The notes under the pieces are model-generated. The model was given only the letters and a program-made list of their open reading frames with translations, was not told where the DNA came from and searched no databases. Below, one piece after another: positions 23,406 to 36,646 of a stretch of 64,000 nt of DNA (positions are counted from its first letter, which is position 1; every line of letters starts with the position of its first letter). Source of the stretch: Flabesymbios commensalis (Eukaryota > Annelida > Polychaeta > Terebellida > Flabelligeridae). The position numbers and the translations under genes are program-made. The DNA is taken from contig OZ024914.1 of the NCBI GenBank assembly GCA_964017125.1, positions 26,827,073 through 26,891,072 on the forward strand, in the 5' to 3' direction.

Positions 23406-23866
23406 TCACAAAATGTCTTCGAATTTTCATATATACCATTGAGAAGCCTAAGCTAAGTAGGCCATAAGTGGGATAATATGGACATTTTTAGAACAACATA
23501 AGAGAAGTCAGATGGACCTACAATCACGAATTTTCATAAATATCATTGAGAAGCTTAAGGTAAGTAGGCTATAAGTGTGATAATAGGGATATTTTAAGAG
23601 CAACATAAGAGAAGGCAGATGAACCTACAATCACAAAATGTCTTCGAATTTTCAAAAATACCATTGAAAAGCCTAAGCTAAGTAGGCTATAAGTGTGATA
23701 ATAGGGATATTTTTAGAGCAACATAAGAGAAGGCAGATGAACCTACAATCACAAAATGTCTTCGAATTTTCATAAATACCATTGAAAAGCCTAAGCTAAG
23801 TAGGCTATAAGTGTGATAATAGGGATATTTTTAGAGCAACATAAGAGAAGGCAGATGGACCTACAA
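23406..23866. repeat. four-copy tandem repeat, ~118-bp unit
   Basis: Copies start near 23406, 23524, 23631 and 23749 at TCACAAAATGTCTTCGAATT. The second copy lacks about 11 bp of this start. Each continues with CATTGA.AAGC.TAAG.TAAG and ATAAGAGAAGGCAGATG. Copies 3 and 4 are almost identical. Confidence 0.9.
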
Positions 23867-24006
23867 TGTAGGTCAAATAAATGACCTAACTATTACTACG
23901 TATTTAAAATAATGTTTGGCTGATCTGTATTTTCACAAAATTCGTTGTGTAAATCAAATTATGCTCATTATCTTGTACATTTTCTGCATTATATCTGTTT
24001 CGAAAC

Positions 24007-25019
24007 TACATCCGAATAATAAATAAAAACACTGACCCCAGTGAATTCCTGAAGAATTTTTCCGTCAAGTAGTATGCACAGTTTGAATTCTCAAAGGCTA
24101 AGTAAAACTTGTATTTTCTGCGCAGCATACCAAAGCAGAGCTTGTCCTTATCCCTGGAGCAGGTCCTCTTACCACATACACCATACACATCCACATTGAC
24201 ATATTTACCAAGTTCTGATGCGTATTCTAATCTGCTGTTACTCGTTCTACAATTAGACACAAACATTGCGGCTATTTTGGATTTCCCTTCAGCATAGCTC
24301 TTTATGGGTGGCATCCAATCCGTTTCTGTGGATATGTATTTTTCATAGGGAGCGACCAGAGTGGAGTCGTGTCTGTATGTTGCTGTCCAGTTGATCTTGT
24401 TGGTGAAAAATCCCATGTCATCTGTATTGGTGGGGGGCTCAAGCTGGAACATAATCCAGATCTGACCAGGCTTCTTATCACCATCATACATGTCCTTTCC
24501 CACTACCACAGCGTCCGCGGTATCCGCTTCTTCCGGATCCCCGGATAAAGTACACGTGTCAACGGGACAGGCATTTTTGATGAAGTACTCTTGACCTACA
24601 GGATCACCTGTACCTGCTATGACCACGATCTTTTTCAAGGCGCGAGCTTCAGGGGACCAGTTCACCATGCCCTTGGGCACGTACATCAGCTGTTTCATAA
24701 TGCGATCATCCCATGGACGCTCAGTTATGGACCACACACTACCTGCTTCATGGTGAAACTGATATCCTGGTAGAGAATACGGATCGGTGGAATAGTTCAT
24801 ATCAATGTCGTTAACTTGGTCATAATCATCTAACCTGATTTCATCCATATTTTCGTCATCTTTATCAAATACCTGGTTATCAAACTCCACTAGCTGAGGC
24901 ATTACATCACCATAATGTATACTTTCAAATTCAGCAGTTTTTTTAATCAAGAGCAACGACGTGACACTGAAAATAAAAGCGAAACTCAGAACTACAATTC
25001 TCTTTTTCCTAAATCTCAT
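24007..25019 (-). CDS. alpha-1,3-fucosyltransferase (GT10) gene 2, 5' coding exon
   Basis: A paralogue of the gene at 12351. It has a short basic tail and one anchor (MRFRKKRIVVLSFAFIFSVT, type II Golgi topology), then a much shorter acidic stem than gene 1 and the shared block PYSLPGYQFHHEAGSVW. Then come WTATYRHDSTLVAPYEKY and the GT10 signature IAAMFVSNCRTS...VDVYGVCG...RKYKFYLAFENSNC with YYLTEKFFRNSLG. The intact signature argues for a working catalytic half. A GTCAGT donor directly follows TCA CTG GG, so the exon most likely ends near 24030 in phase 2, as in gene 1; the open frame to 24006 past that point is probably intronic. No DVVPVV-type terminal exon was recognised between here and 12391, so the 3' part is missing, too diverged, or shared with gene 1. 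Confidence 0.85.
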
Positions 25020-25450
25020 GTTTCCTCCCTGTATTGTATCTAACTGTGCTATGTTTAGCTGACATAGGTCATTACTGGTCTATACGCTTGGGATTTCATC
25101 CCAAATCCTGCACAAATATGGAGGAAGAGCTGTATTTAATTATGCAGGGACTGAAAGAGTACATGTTTCAGAAACATATACACGACTGACTTCTGAAGGC
25201 TTAGCCAGCATTCATGCGTGGATGGTCCAACATATCTCACAACGGCCCGACATTGAGCCAGCCCAATTACAACGCCCTGTGTAAACATACGTGGTTCGGA
25301 GACTGATTTTGCCACTGCTTTTGATGCAGTGACGAACGCCTCACGTGCCAGTGGTATTGACCAATGAAGGAGCAATGTTGACAAGAGAGTTATCGTGGTT
25401 GACTCGTCAGTGTGACACACCCATCATAGAGCATGCTGCTGCATTCGGCC
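25020..25450. other. upstream region of fucosyltransferase gene 2
   Basis: Likely 5' UTR and promoter side of the minus-strand gene. It includes diverged pieces of the palindromic MITE family (ATTGAGCCAGCCCAAT near 25255). No clear core promoter motif was seen. Confidence 0.35.
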
Positions 25451-25592
25451 CCCAGCAAACACAAGACGTTGAATCAATGTTGGTTTATTAGTGGTCCAGC
25501 GTCGTTGGCACAAGATTTTGAATCAATGGTGGTTTAACGTTGGTCCAGCGTCGTAAACCAACGTTGATTTAATTTATTGTGCCTGCTGTGGG
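25451..25592. repeat. CAGCAAACAC-family palindromic MITE
   Basis: Starts CCCAGCAAACACAAGACGTT and ends ATTGTGCCTGCTGTGGGG, with two GGTCCAGCGTCGT centres. It looks like a copy with an internal duplication of its left arm. Confidence 0.8.
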
Positions 25593-26593
25593 GTCATCTT
25601 GGGCGAAGTGTCCTTGTTTTCGCCACAATGTCTGATCATTGGGAAAATAAAAACACTGACTGAAGTACAGATAGGAACTTAATGTTAACGTTACAAGCGT
25701 GAGAGTGGATTTTTTTTATTATAATCACCAGGCTAGTCTTAGGTCCCAGTACCTTTTCTGGCTAGCCATTCTATTTTTTAACAAGGCACAACTAATGATA
25801 GTTATTGATAAATATTATTTTTTCTGTCGATATATCATAGCTTACCATATTTTTTAAATTCTAAGTTCAATATTTTGTTTTATAAAATGTATTCAAGAAT
25901 TAAACATACATACATGTATTACATACAATCACACATGTATCATTCATTCATGATATAATTACAATTTTTTTTTTAACTTAATTTATGTAGAAAACATGAA
26001 CATTCACCATCCTATATTAATTACACTGTTGTCTAAATAATATTATAATATCATTGTAATATATGGTTTAACGTTGGTCCAGCGTCGTAAACCAACGTTG
26101 ATTTAATTTATTGTGCCTGCTGTGGGGTCATCTTGGGCGAAGTGTCCTTGTTTTCGCCACAATGTCTGATCATTGGGAAAATAAAAACACTGACTGAAGT
26201 ACAGATAGGCACTTAATGTTAACGTTACAAGCGTGAGAGTGGATTTTTTTTATTATAATCACCAGTGCTAGTCTTAGGTCCCAGTACCTTTTCTGGCTAG
26301 CCATTCTATTTTTCAACAAGGCTCAACTAATGATAATTATTGATAAAAAATATTTTTTCTGTCGATATATCATAGCTTACCATATTTTTTAAATTCTAAG
26401 TTCAATATTTTGTTTTATAAAATGTATTCAAGAATTAAACATACATACATGTATAACATACAATCACACATGTATCATTCATTCATGATATAATTACAAT
26501 TTCTTTTTTAACTTAATTTATGTAGAAAACATGAACATTCACCATCCTATATTAATTACACTGTTGTCTAAATAATATTATAATATCATTGTA
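25531..26593. repeat. tandem duplication of a 534-bp segment
   Basis: The segment beginning GGTTTAACGTTGGTCCAGCG at 25531 is repeated from 26065 to about 26593. I counted only a handful of substitutions and one- or two-base indels over more than 500 bp, so identity is very high and the event recent. The left edge lies inside the palindromic MITE, so its hairpin may have helped the duplication. Confidence 0.95.
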
Positions 26594-26599
26594 CATTAA

Positions 26600-27780
26600 A
26601 TACATTCGCTACTAAAATCAACCTGTTTAAATCATCATAATTCCGGTCTATGTTCTGATATTACATCTGTTGCTACCAACTTTACATACAATAAACTGCT
26701 ACAGAGGCTTTACGACCCAAGAGAATAAGAAATAATAAATAAAATCATATACGTTACAGATTCCACAATTTTCTTACTGAGTTTTACCTATCATTTTTTT
26801 AGGAAAATATTTGTAGGATATATATTATTAAGTAATTTGTTGTTTGTGTTATCAAGGAATATGATATAGTTCATAAACTGTTTTCCAAACTAATTTCAAA
26901 TCAAATACGGACCCTGTAAAAATACGCTGCTAAACGTTTGGCGCTATCGGTGGTGTTTATATAATTTTGTAAAGGGTTGAAAAATCGATATCGATCGATT
27001 GATATCAATATGTGGTCAGTGTGTAAAGAATAGTGCTATTTCATTATACTGTATTTTTCAAATTATCAAAAGAGCTATGTAATGTCTCAAGTTTAATTAA
27101 AATCTCTCTATAAACTTGAGGCAATGACTGTGTCATATTACAAATGCAAATTGAAATCTTTATATTCACAATTCAGATTGAAAATATGACAGTTTGGAAC
27201 GCATTACACAATGATAAAGTTTGAATAGTTAAGTACATAGCTTCGTTTTTCTCAACCAGCCGTTTCGTCCATTTAAAAAAAAAAAATTTTAGGCGTTTTA
27301 ACATTTAACATATGAATCCACCCCATCTTCGAATGACTGTATTACATTAATTACATTATTGCGTTTGACTTTCTCTACTTTCTCCCTTTTTTTTCCAAGG
27401 CAAATAAATAATTTTTTATATACATTTTATATATTTAAACAAGATTATTTCGCCCTGATGCTAATTATTTATCAGGTGGATATTTGTAATAAAGAAATGT
27501 TGAGCCTGGATTTCAGCTGGGATGGGGCATGCAAAAAATGCTATGTTATATTTTTAAAATATACTTTCTGAGCTCAAAAAGACACAAAAAGGAAGCTAAT
27601 ATATTATATTGATTACAAAACTTGTTGCATGTTTTAATCATGCTAGGTGGTCATGTGTTTGTGACGCGTGCTACGCCAGGTGCTACGCCAGGTGTAACTG
27701 ACACTGTAGAGAACAAACTAAACTTAATACACTATGGTACCAACAATGCCAGAAATGAGCTAAGATATTGCTTATATATA
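26600..27780. other. AT-rich intergenic sequence
   Basis: No gene, SINE or clear repeat recognised. A small direct repeat GTGCTACGCCAG lies near 27668-27692. Confidence 0.4.
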
Positions 27781-27858
27781 CCCAGCAAACACAAAACATG
27801 TGTATAACATTTCTGCAACATAGTACAAATGTCATACAAATGTGTTGTGTTTGCTGGG
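27781..27858. repeat. complete short CAGCAAACAC-family MITE
   Basis: A compact 78-bp copy: CCCAGCAAACACAAAACATG at the left and its inverse (ATGTGTTGTGTTTGCTGGG) at the right, with only a short centre. It defines the ends of the family well. Confidence 0.9.
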
Positions 27859-28280
27859 ATATAGCCCTTTCAGCGTTGCATCCGAAATATGTAGGGTGCA
27901 AAAAATTTCTAGCTGTCGTGATCCCCAAGATATGTCAATTCCAAAGTGTATTTTTTTATTATTTTTATTCTGTGAAATCGATTAGTCAGGCAGCCATGGG
28001 GGTAACCTTGTTTTGGTTGATAAAGTTTTTTTTTCCATTTTCATCATGAATGGCTAGCACCCCTATAATAATGTATGGGCGGATGTGCAGCTCTCTCACC
28101 CTTGAAGGATCTTTTTAGAACGCAAAATTCAAAATGGCCGCCATGAAATCACCAGTTATCAAATCTTCATAAATAATTGAGATAGAACATGATTATTTTA
28201 CCAAACCATATGTTTGTGTTATCAAAGAATATGATAAACAAACGATACCTTCTTTCGACATCATTATTATGCTTAAAATA

Positions 28281-28375
28281 CCAGAGCCCGTATTCTCGTA
28301 CAGGTTATGATATATCGTAGGCTTCTGATTAAAGCCTACGATATATCGTAACTTGTACGAGAATACGGGCCCTGG
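28281..28375. repeat. near-perfect 95-bp palindrome (GGGCCCGTATTCTCGTACAA family)
   Basis: Arms CCAGAGCCCGTATTCTCGTA, CAGGTTATGATATATCGTAG and GCTT face AAGCCTACGATATATCGTAA and CTTGTACGAGAATACGGGCC with CTGG at the end. Second copy at 14740-14855. Confidence 0.9.
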
Positions 28376-28959
28376 TGAACCCTTACTTACCCTATAGTGG
28401 CACACCTATTCATTATGCATAGGCATATGCACTTCACCATAAACCTAACAGTTGGCATAATAGTAAGAGACCGTATTGACATAGTACCGTGGTAGGTAGC
28501 AATGTGATGTAAGTATAAAGGTATAGTAAGAAAGCGCATTGATACAGTAGGCTATTCTTTTATCAAGGACATGTAGGTATAAAAGGACAACAAGACACAT
28601 TTAGTGGTGCAGCAGACCCGCCAAAAAGACGTTATTTAATGAGCAAACTCCCATGAAAAAAACAGCATTAGGTATCATATACCGTTGGAAAGCTTAAAAT
28701 CTTTAAAAGATTGTGGCTAGGGGGGATAGCAAGAACGAAATTTTGGACAAATCTGGCAAATTAACCCTTTGTGAACCAACATCACATATTTAGCTCATAT
28801 TTATTTTATGTTATGGTCATCGATATATACTTGAAATAATATGCAGCAAACTATCCATCAGCCCCAAACACATATATTTAACCGACCATTACTTAATTTT
28901 TTTTTTTAAATATGAATTTATAATATATATATATAATTAACCCTTGCGCTGCTAAGACT

Positions 28960-29950
<991 letters not shown>

Positions 29951-31947
29951 TGATGGAAACGAGTGATTGTGAATAAAGAATACAGAATATATTATTTTGG
30001 TAGTTTTAATAGATTTCGGGGATAATCGTATGATCACGTATGATTAATTTGCGTTTTAAACAGTGGCGTTTAAAACAGTGTCCACTGGACCCTTTGATGT
30101 CTATAACCTAATATTAAATGTGGGCCTAACTTTGTTCAAATCTACCAAACATTGACGAGAAGATATGGCAAATAACAGCATTTCTGCCCTTAGCGCGCAA
30201 ATCAGGCGGTTAAATTATTAAGCTCTTCATAAAAAAACGTAGTTGAGAAAATTTTAACCCATATTTCATACCTTAATTAGATGTCTTTCATAATTTGCAG
30301 ATACGGCCTAGTTTACGTGCATTAGCCACCTGACTATTAATAGGCATAAGTCGTATTTTTAACAATTTATTTTAATTTGTTTTCGACGAAGAACACATTT
30401 TGTTAAAAGAGTTTAGATGACGCGAAAATTTAAGTAAGATATACTTTTTGGCAAAAATCAAATTAGTTTTCAGATATTTATATATGCGATATAGAATTTC
30501 AAATGCCAAAAATTAGATTTAATACGAATAGAACGACATGTTTGGTGTGGTTTTGAATACAAATGGTTGTATCTTATCTTATTTATCTTAGTTTATGTAC
30601 CTTGTCTGATCAAAATATCAATAACATTATAGCAAACTAAATACCAGCTCTAAATGCTGAAAAATGTATTATTTACGTTTTCAAACAAATCAGAATAAAT
30701 ATATGTTGGAATTTTGTACACAACGGGTTAAGTTATATTTTTCATATACTTTATATGTAAAATACATAATTTTAATGTGCATGTTGTAAAGTTAATTTGG
30801 ATTTTGTATTACTTTTTTGATAATTCAATATTCTGTAGATTACGAAATTGTTAAAATATTATATTTTTGTGCTTTTGCAGACAAAAAGTGGCTATATTTA
30901 AACTGGTCTTTCTGAAGACCAGATTCTCATAATAATGATGCTACCCAGTAGATAACATCATGGGTGAGGCGTAAAAATATTCCTATTGTGTCTAATAAAT
31001 CAGAATCTAATTGAAGAGGCAAATAATGGGCCTAGTATGCTGTGCTGTGGTACACAAAGGGTCATTCTTTTTACTTTAATTCAATTATTTCTATAGTGAG
31101 ATTATCTGAAGACATCTACAATAACACTAATGAGGATTCTTACAACATATTTAAACACATGGTTACAATGTAAATACATTTAGAACACTTCAAAACTTCA
31201 ACCATCTTGGAGCTTTTGAAAAGAAAGCGTCTTTAAATTTAATTTATATTATTTTTCTAGCTTCTCATCATATGGGATATTATCCCAACGAGTTAAAAAG
31301 CAAAAAAGAATGCTGCTAATGAATCGTCTGTTTGTTTTGTAAGGTATGAGATCCAAATATATAGGTCACATAATATGTTTTACCATGGTGCACAAAGGGT
31401 CAAATTGCGAAATCTGTCCAAAATTTCGCGCTTGTTATCCCCCCTAGCCATATTCCTGAGATGTCAAGTTTTTCCAACGGTATATGATAGGTGATGTTGT
31501 TTATTGGTGGAAGGTTGACTCAAATTTTGGTCACTTTGCTGCTACACTAATTACTGACACAGCACTGTTGTGGTAAGGACTGTAAAAGTACAGTCAGAAC
31601 TTGTCTTGGTACAGTAGCCCTACTGTTGCACAATTGAAAGTATAGCATAGATGGACAAAAAGAGACCTTATTGAAAAAAAGTACTGTGGCAATCATATCA
31701 TGTAAGAGTATGGGGACAATGAGAAACCTCAGTGTACATAGTATTATGACACCAATAATATGTACGTGTAGAGGTGCAATAGGAGACCTTCTTCACACAG
31801 CACTTTGGCTTAAATTACATGTGATTATTGCAGATGTACAGTAATAATTATTCTTGACACTACTCTTGTAGCCAGACTACTGTCTTGTAAATGTAAATGG
31901 GCACGAGTAAGGAACTTTATTGACACAGTACTGTGCAAAGCAAAGAC

Positions 31948-32265
31948 TTATACGTTTAGAGGTACAATAAAAAAAACGTATTTGATGATAACTATGGTAG
32001 TATGTAAGGTCTCAAGTTTAATAACAACGTCATCGCAAAAGGACCGCTTTCCTAACGGGCCCCTTATTTCAAAACTGAGAGCCTCAACGCAGCTTATCTC
32101 GGCTGACTGACACGTTTTAAATCTGTGCAAGACATTGTGAACATCGCCAAAATACACAGACAATATTAGTGAGATGTTTGTGGCTGTTGTATTGTCAAAA
32201 ATGAAGGGATTTTCCTCAGTGTTGACATTTTCAAAGAAAAAACAAATCAACATCGGACTCTTCAT
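31948..32265 (-). other. unidentified 105-codon open frame, possible coding remnant
   Basis: Contains NTEENPFIFDNTTATNISLI and FKTCQSAEISCVEALSFEIR, with three cysteines and several N-glycosylation sequons, so the text is somewhat protein-like. No family is recognised. The frame overlaps the minisatellite on its left and the 90-bp duplication on its right, which weakens the case. Confidence 0.18.
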
Positions 32266-32417
32266 CTAGACCCTCAGCAGACAGGTTTTATGGTCGATTA
32301 GTGTCATGGTTGTCCGAAATTGTATGAAAAAACAAATCAACATCGGACTCTTCATCTAGACCCTCAGCAGACAGGTTTTATGGTCAATTAGTGTCATGGT
32401 TGTCCGAAATTGTATGA
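32238..32417. repeat. tandem duplication of 90 bp
   Basis: Two adjacent copies start at AAACAAATCAACATCGGACT and end GTCCGAAATTGTATGA. I see one internal base difference (GGTCGATTAG versus GGTCAATTAG). Confidence 0.95.
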
Positions 32418-32609
32418 ATATTCCGAGATACACACTTATCGGGTACATGTACATGTATATCTCTTTCAAATGGAGGGTGGAGAGAGATAATATAGATTTA
32501 TGATATGATATGATTTATGATAGATATATGATATAAGCCTAAATAACACAAATTTAAACTTTGAAACTTTTAAATGTTTGGGGCACCTGGGACAGCCCAT
32601 TTATTAACA

Positions 32610-32924
32610 AATAAATAAATGAATGAATGAATGAATAAATGAATGAATAAATGAATGAATGAATGAATGAATGAATGAGTGAGTGAGTGAGTGAGTGAGT
32701 GAGTGAGTGAGTGAGTGAGTGAGTGAGTGAGTGAGTGAGTGAGTGGGTGGGTGAGTGAGTGAGTGAGTGAGTGAGTGAGTGAGTGAGTGAGTGAGTGAGT
32801 GAGTGAGTGAGTGAGTGAGTGAGTGAGTGAGTGAGTGAGTGAGTGAGTGAGTGAGTGAGTGAGTGAGTGAGTGAGTGAGTGAGTGAGTGAGTGAGTGAGT
32901 GAGTGAGTGAGTGAGTGAGTGAGT
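32610..32924. repeat. (AATG)n / (GAGT)n compound microsatellite
   Basis: About 65 bp of GAATGAAT-type repeats pass into about 250 bp of GAGT units with a small GGGT variant block near 32745. Confidence 0.99.
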
Positions 32925-32939
32925 CATGAGTCATGAAGT

Positions 32940-32995
32940 GAGTCATGAACGAATGAGTGGACGGAAAGAGAAACATTTGGTTTCTTTGAAATCTA
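32940..32995 (-). repeat. short SINE fragment
   Basis: On the minus strand ATTTCAAAGAAACCAAATGT and TTCTCTTTCCGTCCACTCAT match the linker between the two tRNA-like halves of the SINE at 16630. The rest is lost. Confidence 0.45.
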
Positions 32996-34430
32996 AATTT
33001 TATGATAGTGAGGCGTTGTAGCGCACACAAAGGCGTATACTTTGTACTGTACTATAAAAACATACATCAGCTACTACCTATTCTCTTGTAGTAAGCATTA
33101 ACATGAATTACGTATTAGAGACTTATAATCAGTGACGTATAACCTCCATCATTTCGTGCTCAATGTGAAAGAATAAATATGTAGCTAAATATTTTGCTGT
33201 TCGTCATATTAAAGATAACATAATGTCAAAAATGTTCACTGCGGTTGGGCTAAAGCATTGTACTTACTGGGGCCGACGGTTGCTTAACATAATTATAACA
33301 TACCCATCTTCAACTATCCAGTGGTCTGCGGCATACAAACTTAAGCTGCCTGCGGTTTGCGTAGATCTAGCCTTGGCTAAACAAGATGGACGTACCAGAA
33401 TCAGCTAATGTCCTCACGTCAGACCATCTTTGTTATTTTTTTACAATAAATGTGATTTCAACATGTTTAATACGATGTCATGGTAGATATTAGAACAAAC
33501 ATTTATTTGGTTCATATACAGTACATTTCTAATATCAGTGTGTAACAAAACAATGAATAAACATTAATTTCAAATGATCTCTGTGACGTTTAAAAGAAAA
33601 AAAAAAGAAAAATGATATCTTAACCATGTTAATAGACGACACGGCCAAATTTAAAAAAAATGTCTCAACAACAACGAAATGACAGCTAATTGCTGATTCC
33701 GTAATGGTGAGGGAATAGATCAATGCTTATGAACATCATCAATCTAGCCAGTGGAATTCATCATAGTACACACACTGATCGATGTCCGTTATACTGGTTG
33801 AGGACCAATACACTCCATTATAATGATTATCCCAATATGTTGACCAGGTAGTACACATTGTTACTGAGGATTAAAAGTAATTTATATTTGTCAATTACTT
33901 ATTACATAATTGTCAATGGGGAGGGGGCTTACTACCATTACAATCATATGTGTAACTGAGGGAGCAACAATACGTGAAGAACCCTGATTATCTACACCTA
34001 CTAAAGTATGATATCAAGAATATATAGCGTGTCAGTGTAAACTAAACATCTAAGCTGTACCCACTAGGATAAAGTAGACATACATCTTTCCAAATAGCAC
34101 TTTTAAAAATCATAATCGACCCGCAGACAGCGAAACAACAGTACTTTGAAAAATGCAATAAATCGTAATATCAGCATGTTTCAGGTTGAATATTCTTGGT
34201 TTATATATTCTTGATACTATGCATCTATTATACATCCCACACATGGAGTAGATAGGCCAGACGTGGCTGGGGGTAAGGTGTCACTCGGAATGGGAATTTA
34301 GGCCACTATTATTTTCACATAGATGGACTATTCAGGGGCCAGAATGAACCTGTTGATCAGGTAACTGTCCCTGCTTTACTGGAATATGGCTAAAAGTGTA
34401 TATGACCTATGCCCGATTTTGTTCCGATTT
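32996..34430. other. intergenic sequence without recognisable gene
   Basis: The open frame 33223-33408 has no family motif. No repeat structure was noticed apart from homopolymer runs. Confidence 0.4.
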
Positions 34431-34439
34431 TGAAAAATC

Positions 34440-35570
34440 TAGCGTATTACACATTTTCGCCCACTGAGTAGTGAAATTTTTATCTATATCAGTATATTTG
34501 ATATCAACAGAAAGCTACTGGCACATGCTTTCAGATGGGTGTAGCATATGTTCTATCCAATCTTTGAAAAATGCAGAAGAGAGCTTTATGTTGGTATTTT
34601 AACCCCTAATTTTACCATACTTTTTCAGTAAATAGTCAAAATACGTTTTTCCTAGCCGATTTGTGTATGGTATATATGTTTAGTTTTGATTCAAACATGT
34701 TCTAGACTATTGTGGACTTGAAATAAACCCATTTGGAATAAAAATAAAGAGCTATGTGAACTTATTACACGCTTTTTTGGTTAGACGTAAAAATTTGCTC
34801 GTTTTTCTTCAGGCTCGTGAAAATTGACGGTATCTCACATTTTTGCCTACCCTGATGACATCGCAAGGCTCTGACAAACTGACCGCCATGTTTTAGCGGG
34901 CTTGGCTCTACTGTGATCACCAGAGCGCGCTAGCTGACTAGGGCCAACACCGTTACCGTCTTATCGGTAGGCGGAGTCACTGTTTTTTTCACACGGGCAG
35001 CTGTGGAAAAATGGTCGTCAGTGCGGCCGAGCTTCACGCAATGTGAGTAGCTTGGCTTAGCCGGGTAATTTTTGCCACACTGAGCAGTCAAATTTTGAGC
35101 TATATCAATATATGTAATATCAGCTACTGGAACAGGCTTTCACGTGGATGTAACATATTTTCTGTCGGATCTTTGAAAAATGCACAAGAGAGCTTTAAGT
35201 TGGTATTTCACCCCTCAATTTTACCCAATTTTTCAGACTTTTTCAGCAAGTAGTCAAAATATTTTTCTCTCAGCTGATTTTTGTATGGTATAAATGTTTA
35301 ATTTTGATTCAAACATGTTCTAGAACTATTGTTGACTTAAAATATACCGATTTTGATTAAAAATAATGAGTTATGTGAACATATTACACGCTTTTTTGGT
35401 TAGACGTAAAAATTGGCTAGCTTATCTTCAGGCTCCGGAAAATTGACTGTATCTCACATTTTTGCCCAATGAGTAGTCGAATGTTGAGCTATGTCAATAT
35501 ATTTGATATCAATGAAAAGCTACTGGCACCAGCCTTCACATAGATGTAAAACAGTATAACATTGTGTCCG
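34440..35570. repeat. ~400-bp tandem repeat, 2.3 copies with a GC-richer insert
   Basis: Copy 1 (about 34450-34850) and copy 2 (about 35065-35460) share CACTGAG.AGT, GAAAAATGCA.AAGAGAGCTT, GATTCAAACATGTTCTAGA, TTACACGCTTTTTTGGTTAG and TATCTCACATTTTTGCC. A third copy begins at 35460 and stops near 35565. About 210 bp of GC-richer sequence (34855-35060) separates copies 1 and 2. Confidence 0.85.
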
Positions 35571-36100
35571 GATTTTTTCTACAATACTACTACGCTGACT
35601 AGCGTTCTGATTTTCATCACATCACTATCTACCGAGTTAAAAAAGAAATAGGTTGTGCTAAATCTACTTTCATGACATGTTTTAAAAAACGGGGTTATCG
35701 AGTAGTAGTAAATATGCGAGAAAATATGGCATGACTCGTAATCATGGTAGCTCATAAAACGTATTAAATAATGCTTCTGACTCATTCACCAGTTGACGCT
35801 AAAAGCAGCAGCGTCATCTTGTGAATGTGTCCTCATATCAGTATAACGGGTCCAGAGGGGGGACCTGTACAAATTTGGCGCCCCCTCGTCTATTTATTCT
35901 TGGATGCGCCACTGGTCTTGTGGCCATAATTGTAATGCTCTGAGCTTAAGTGCTTTCACATTAATTATAAAAGAAATACACATTTTAATACGTCCTAAAG
36001 ATGAGCTGCCTGCTTTAACCCAATATAGAGACACCCTATATTAAATCGATGACAAACACATATTGAAACAACATTTCGGATTATTTTAAGTATCATTGTA

Positions 36101-36520
36101 AGGCCACTATGTTTTGTTCTCTGTTTTAGATGAGCGCGCGCGTTAGATTTTAGCCGCGGATTAACAAAAAACATAGCGCGCATTTCGATTGCTGCCAATT
36201 TTCTAAAAAACAGTCAATTTCGGGAGATAAAAAAAACATTCCGGAAGCAAACCAAGTTTATTTTGAGAGATAACAAATATTTTTCCAGGTGTGTTTTTTT
36301 GTCGCCCTCATTAACTTTTTCTAAAATAAGTTGTTTTTATTTCGTCGCCCTCAATAACTTTTCCAAAAATTTGTCCAATGTTTTTTTTATTTCGTCGCCC
36401 TCATTAATTTTTCTAAAAATAGATTCAACGTTTTTTTTCTCAAATGTTTTTATTTTCCGTCATCCCTCATTAGATTTTAGATTTTCTGATCTAAAACAGA
36501 TAAATTAAACAGAGTGGCCT
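36101..36520. mobile_element. ~420-bp MITE with AGGCCACT ends
   Basis: The left AGGCCACTATGTTTTGTTCT and CTGTTTTAGAT mirror the right ATCTAAAACAGAT and AGAGTGGCCT. The interior contains 3-4 copies of a ~52-bp unit with TTTCGTCGCCCTCATTAA (36285-36475). No clear target duplication. Confidence 0.65.
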
Positions 36521-36646
36521 AAGCAGCGAGTATAATGTATTTTTAGCATGTATGATGTTTCTAAACATGTATTTATTTTTAATTAAATTACTTTTTATTT
36601 TGAATATAGTTAGAAATGCCTAAAATAAACTACTCAGGTCTAATAA

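Noticed and set aside
12400-24000. A terminal GT10 exon for fucosyltransferase gene 2
   Set aside because: I looked for the reverse complement of DVVPVV- and HVDDF-type coding text and found none. This was a visual scan, so a diverged exon remains possible.
32554-33030. 158-codon frame rich in L-T-H-S repeats
   Set aside because: It is a translation of the GAGT/GAAT microsatellite with no independent coding evidence.
33223-33408. 61-codon frame as a small protein gene
   Set aside because: No family motif, no initiation or splice context, and length within chance expectation for this sequence.
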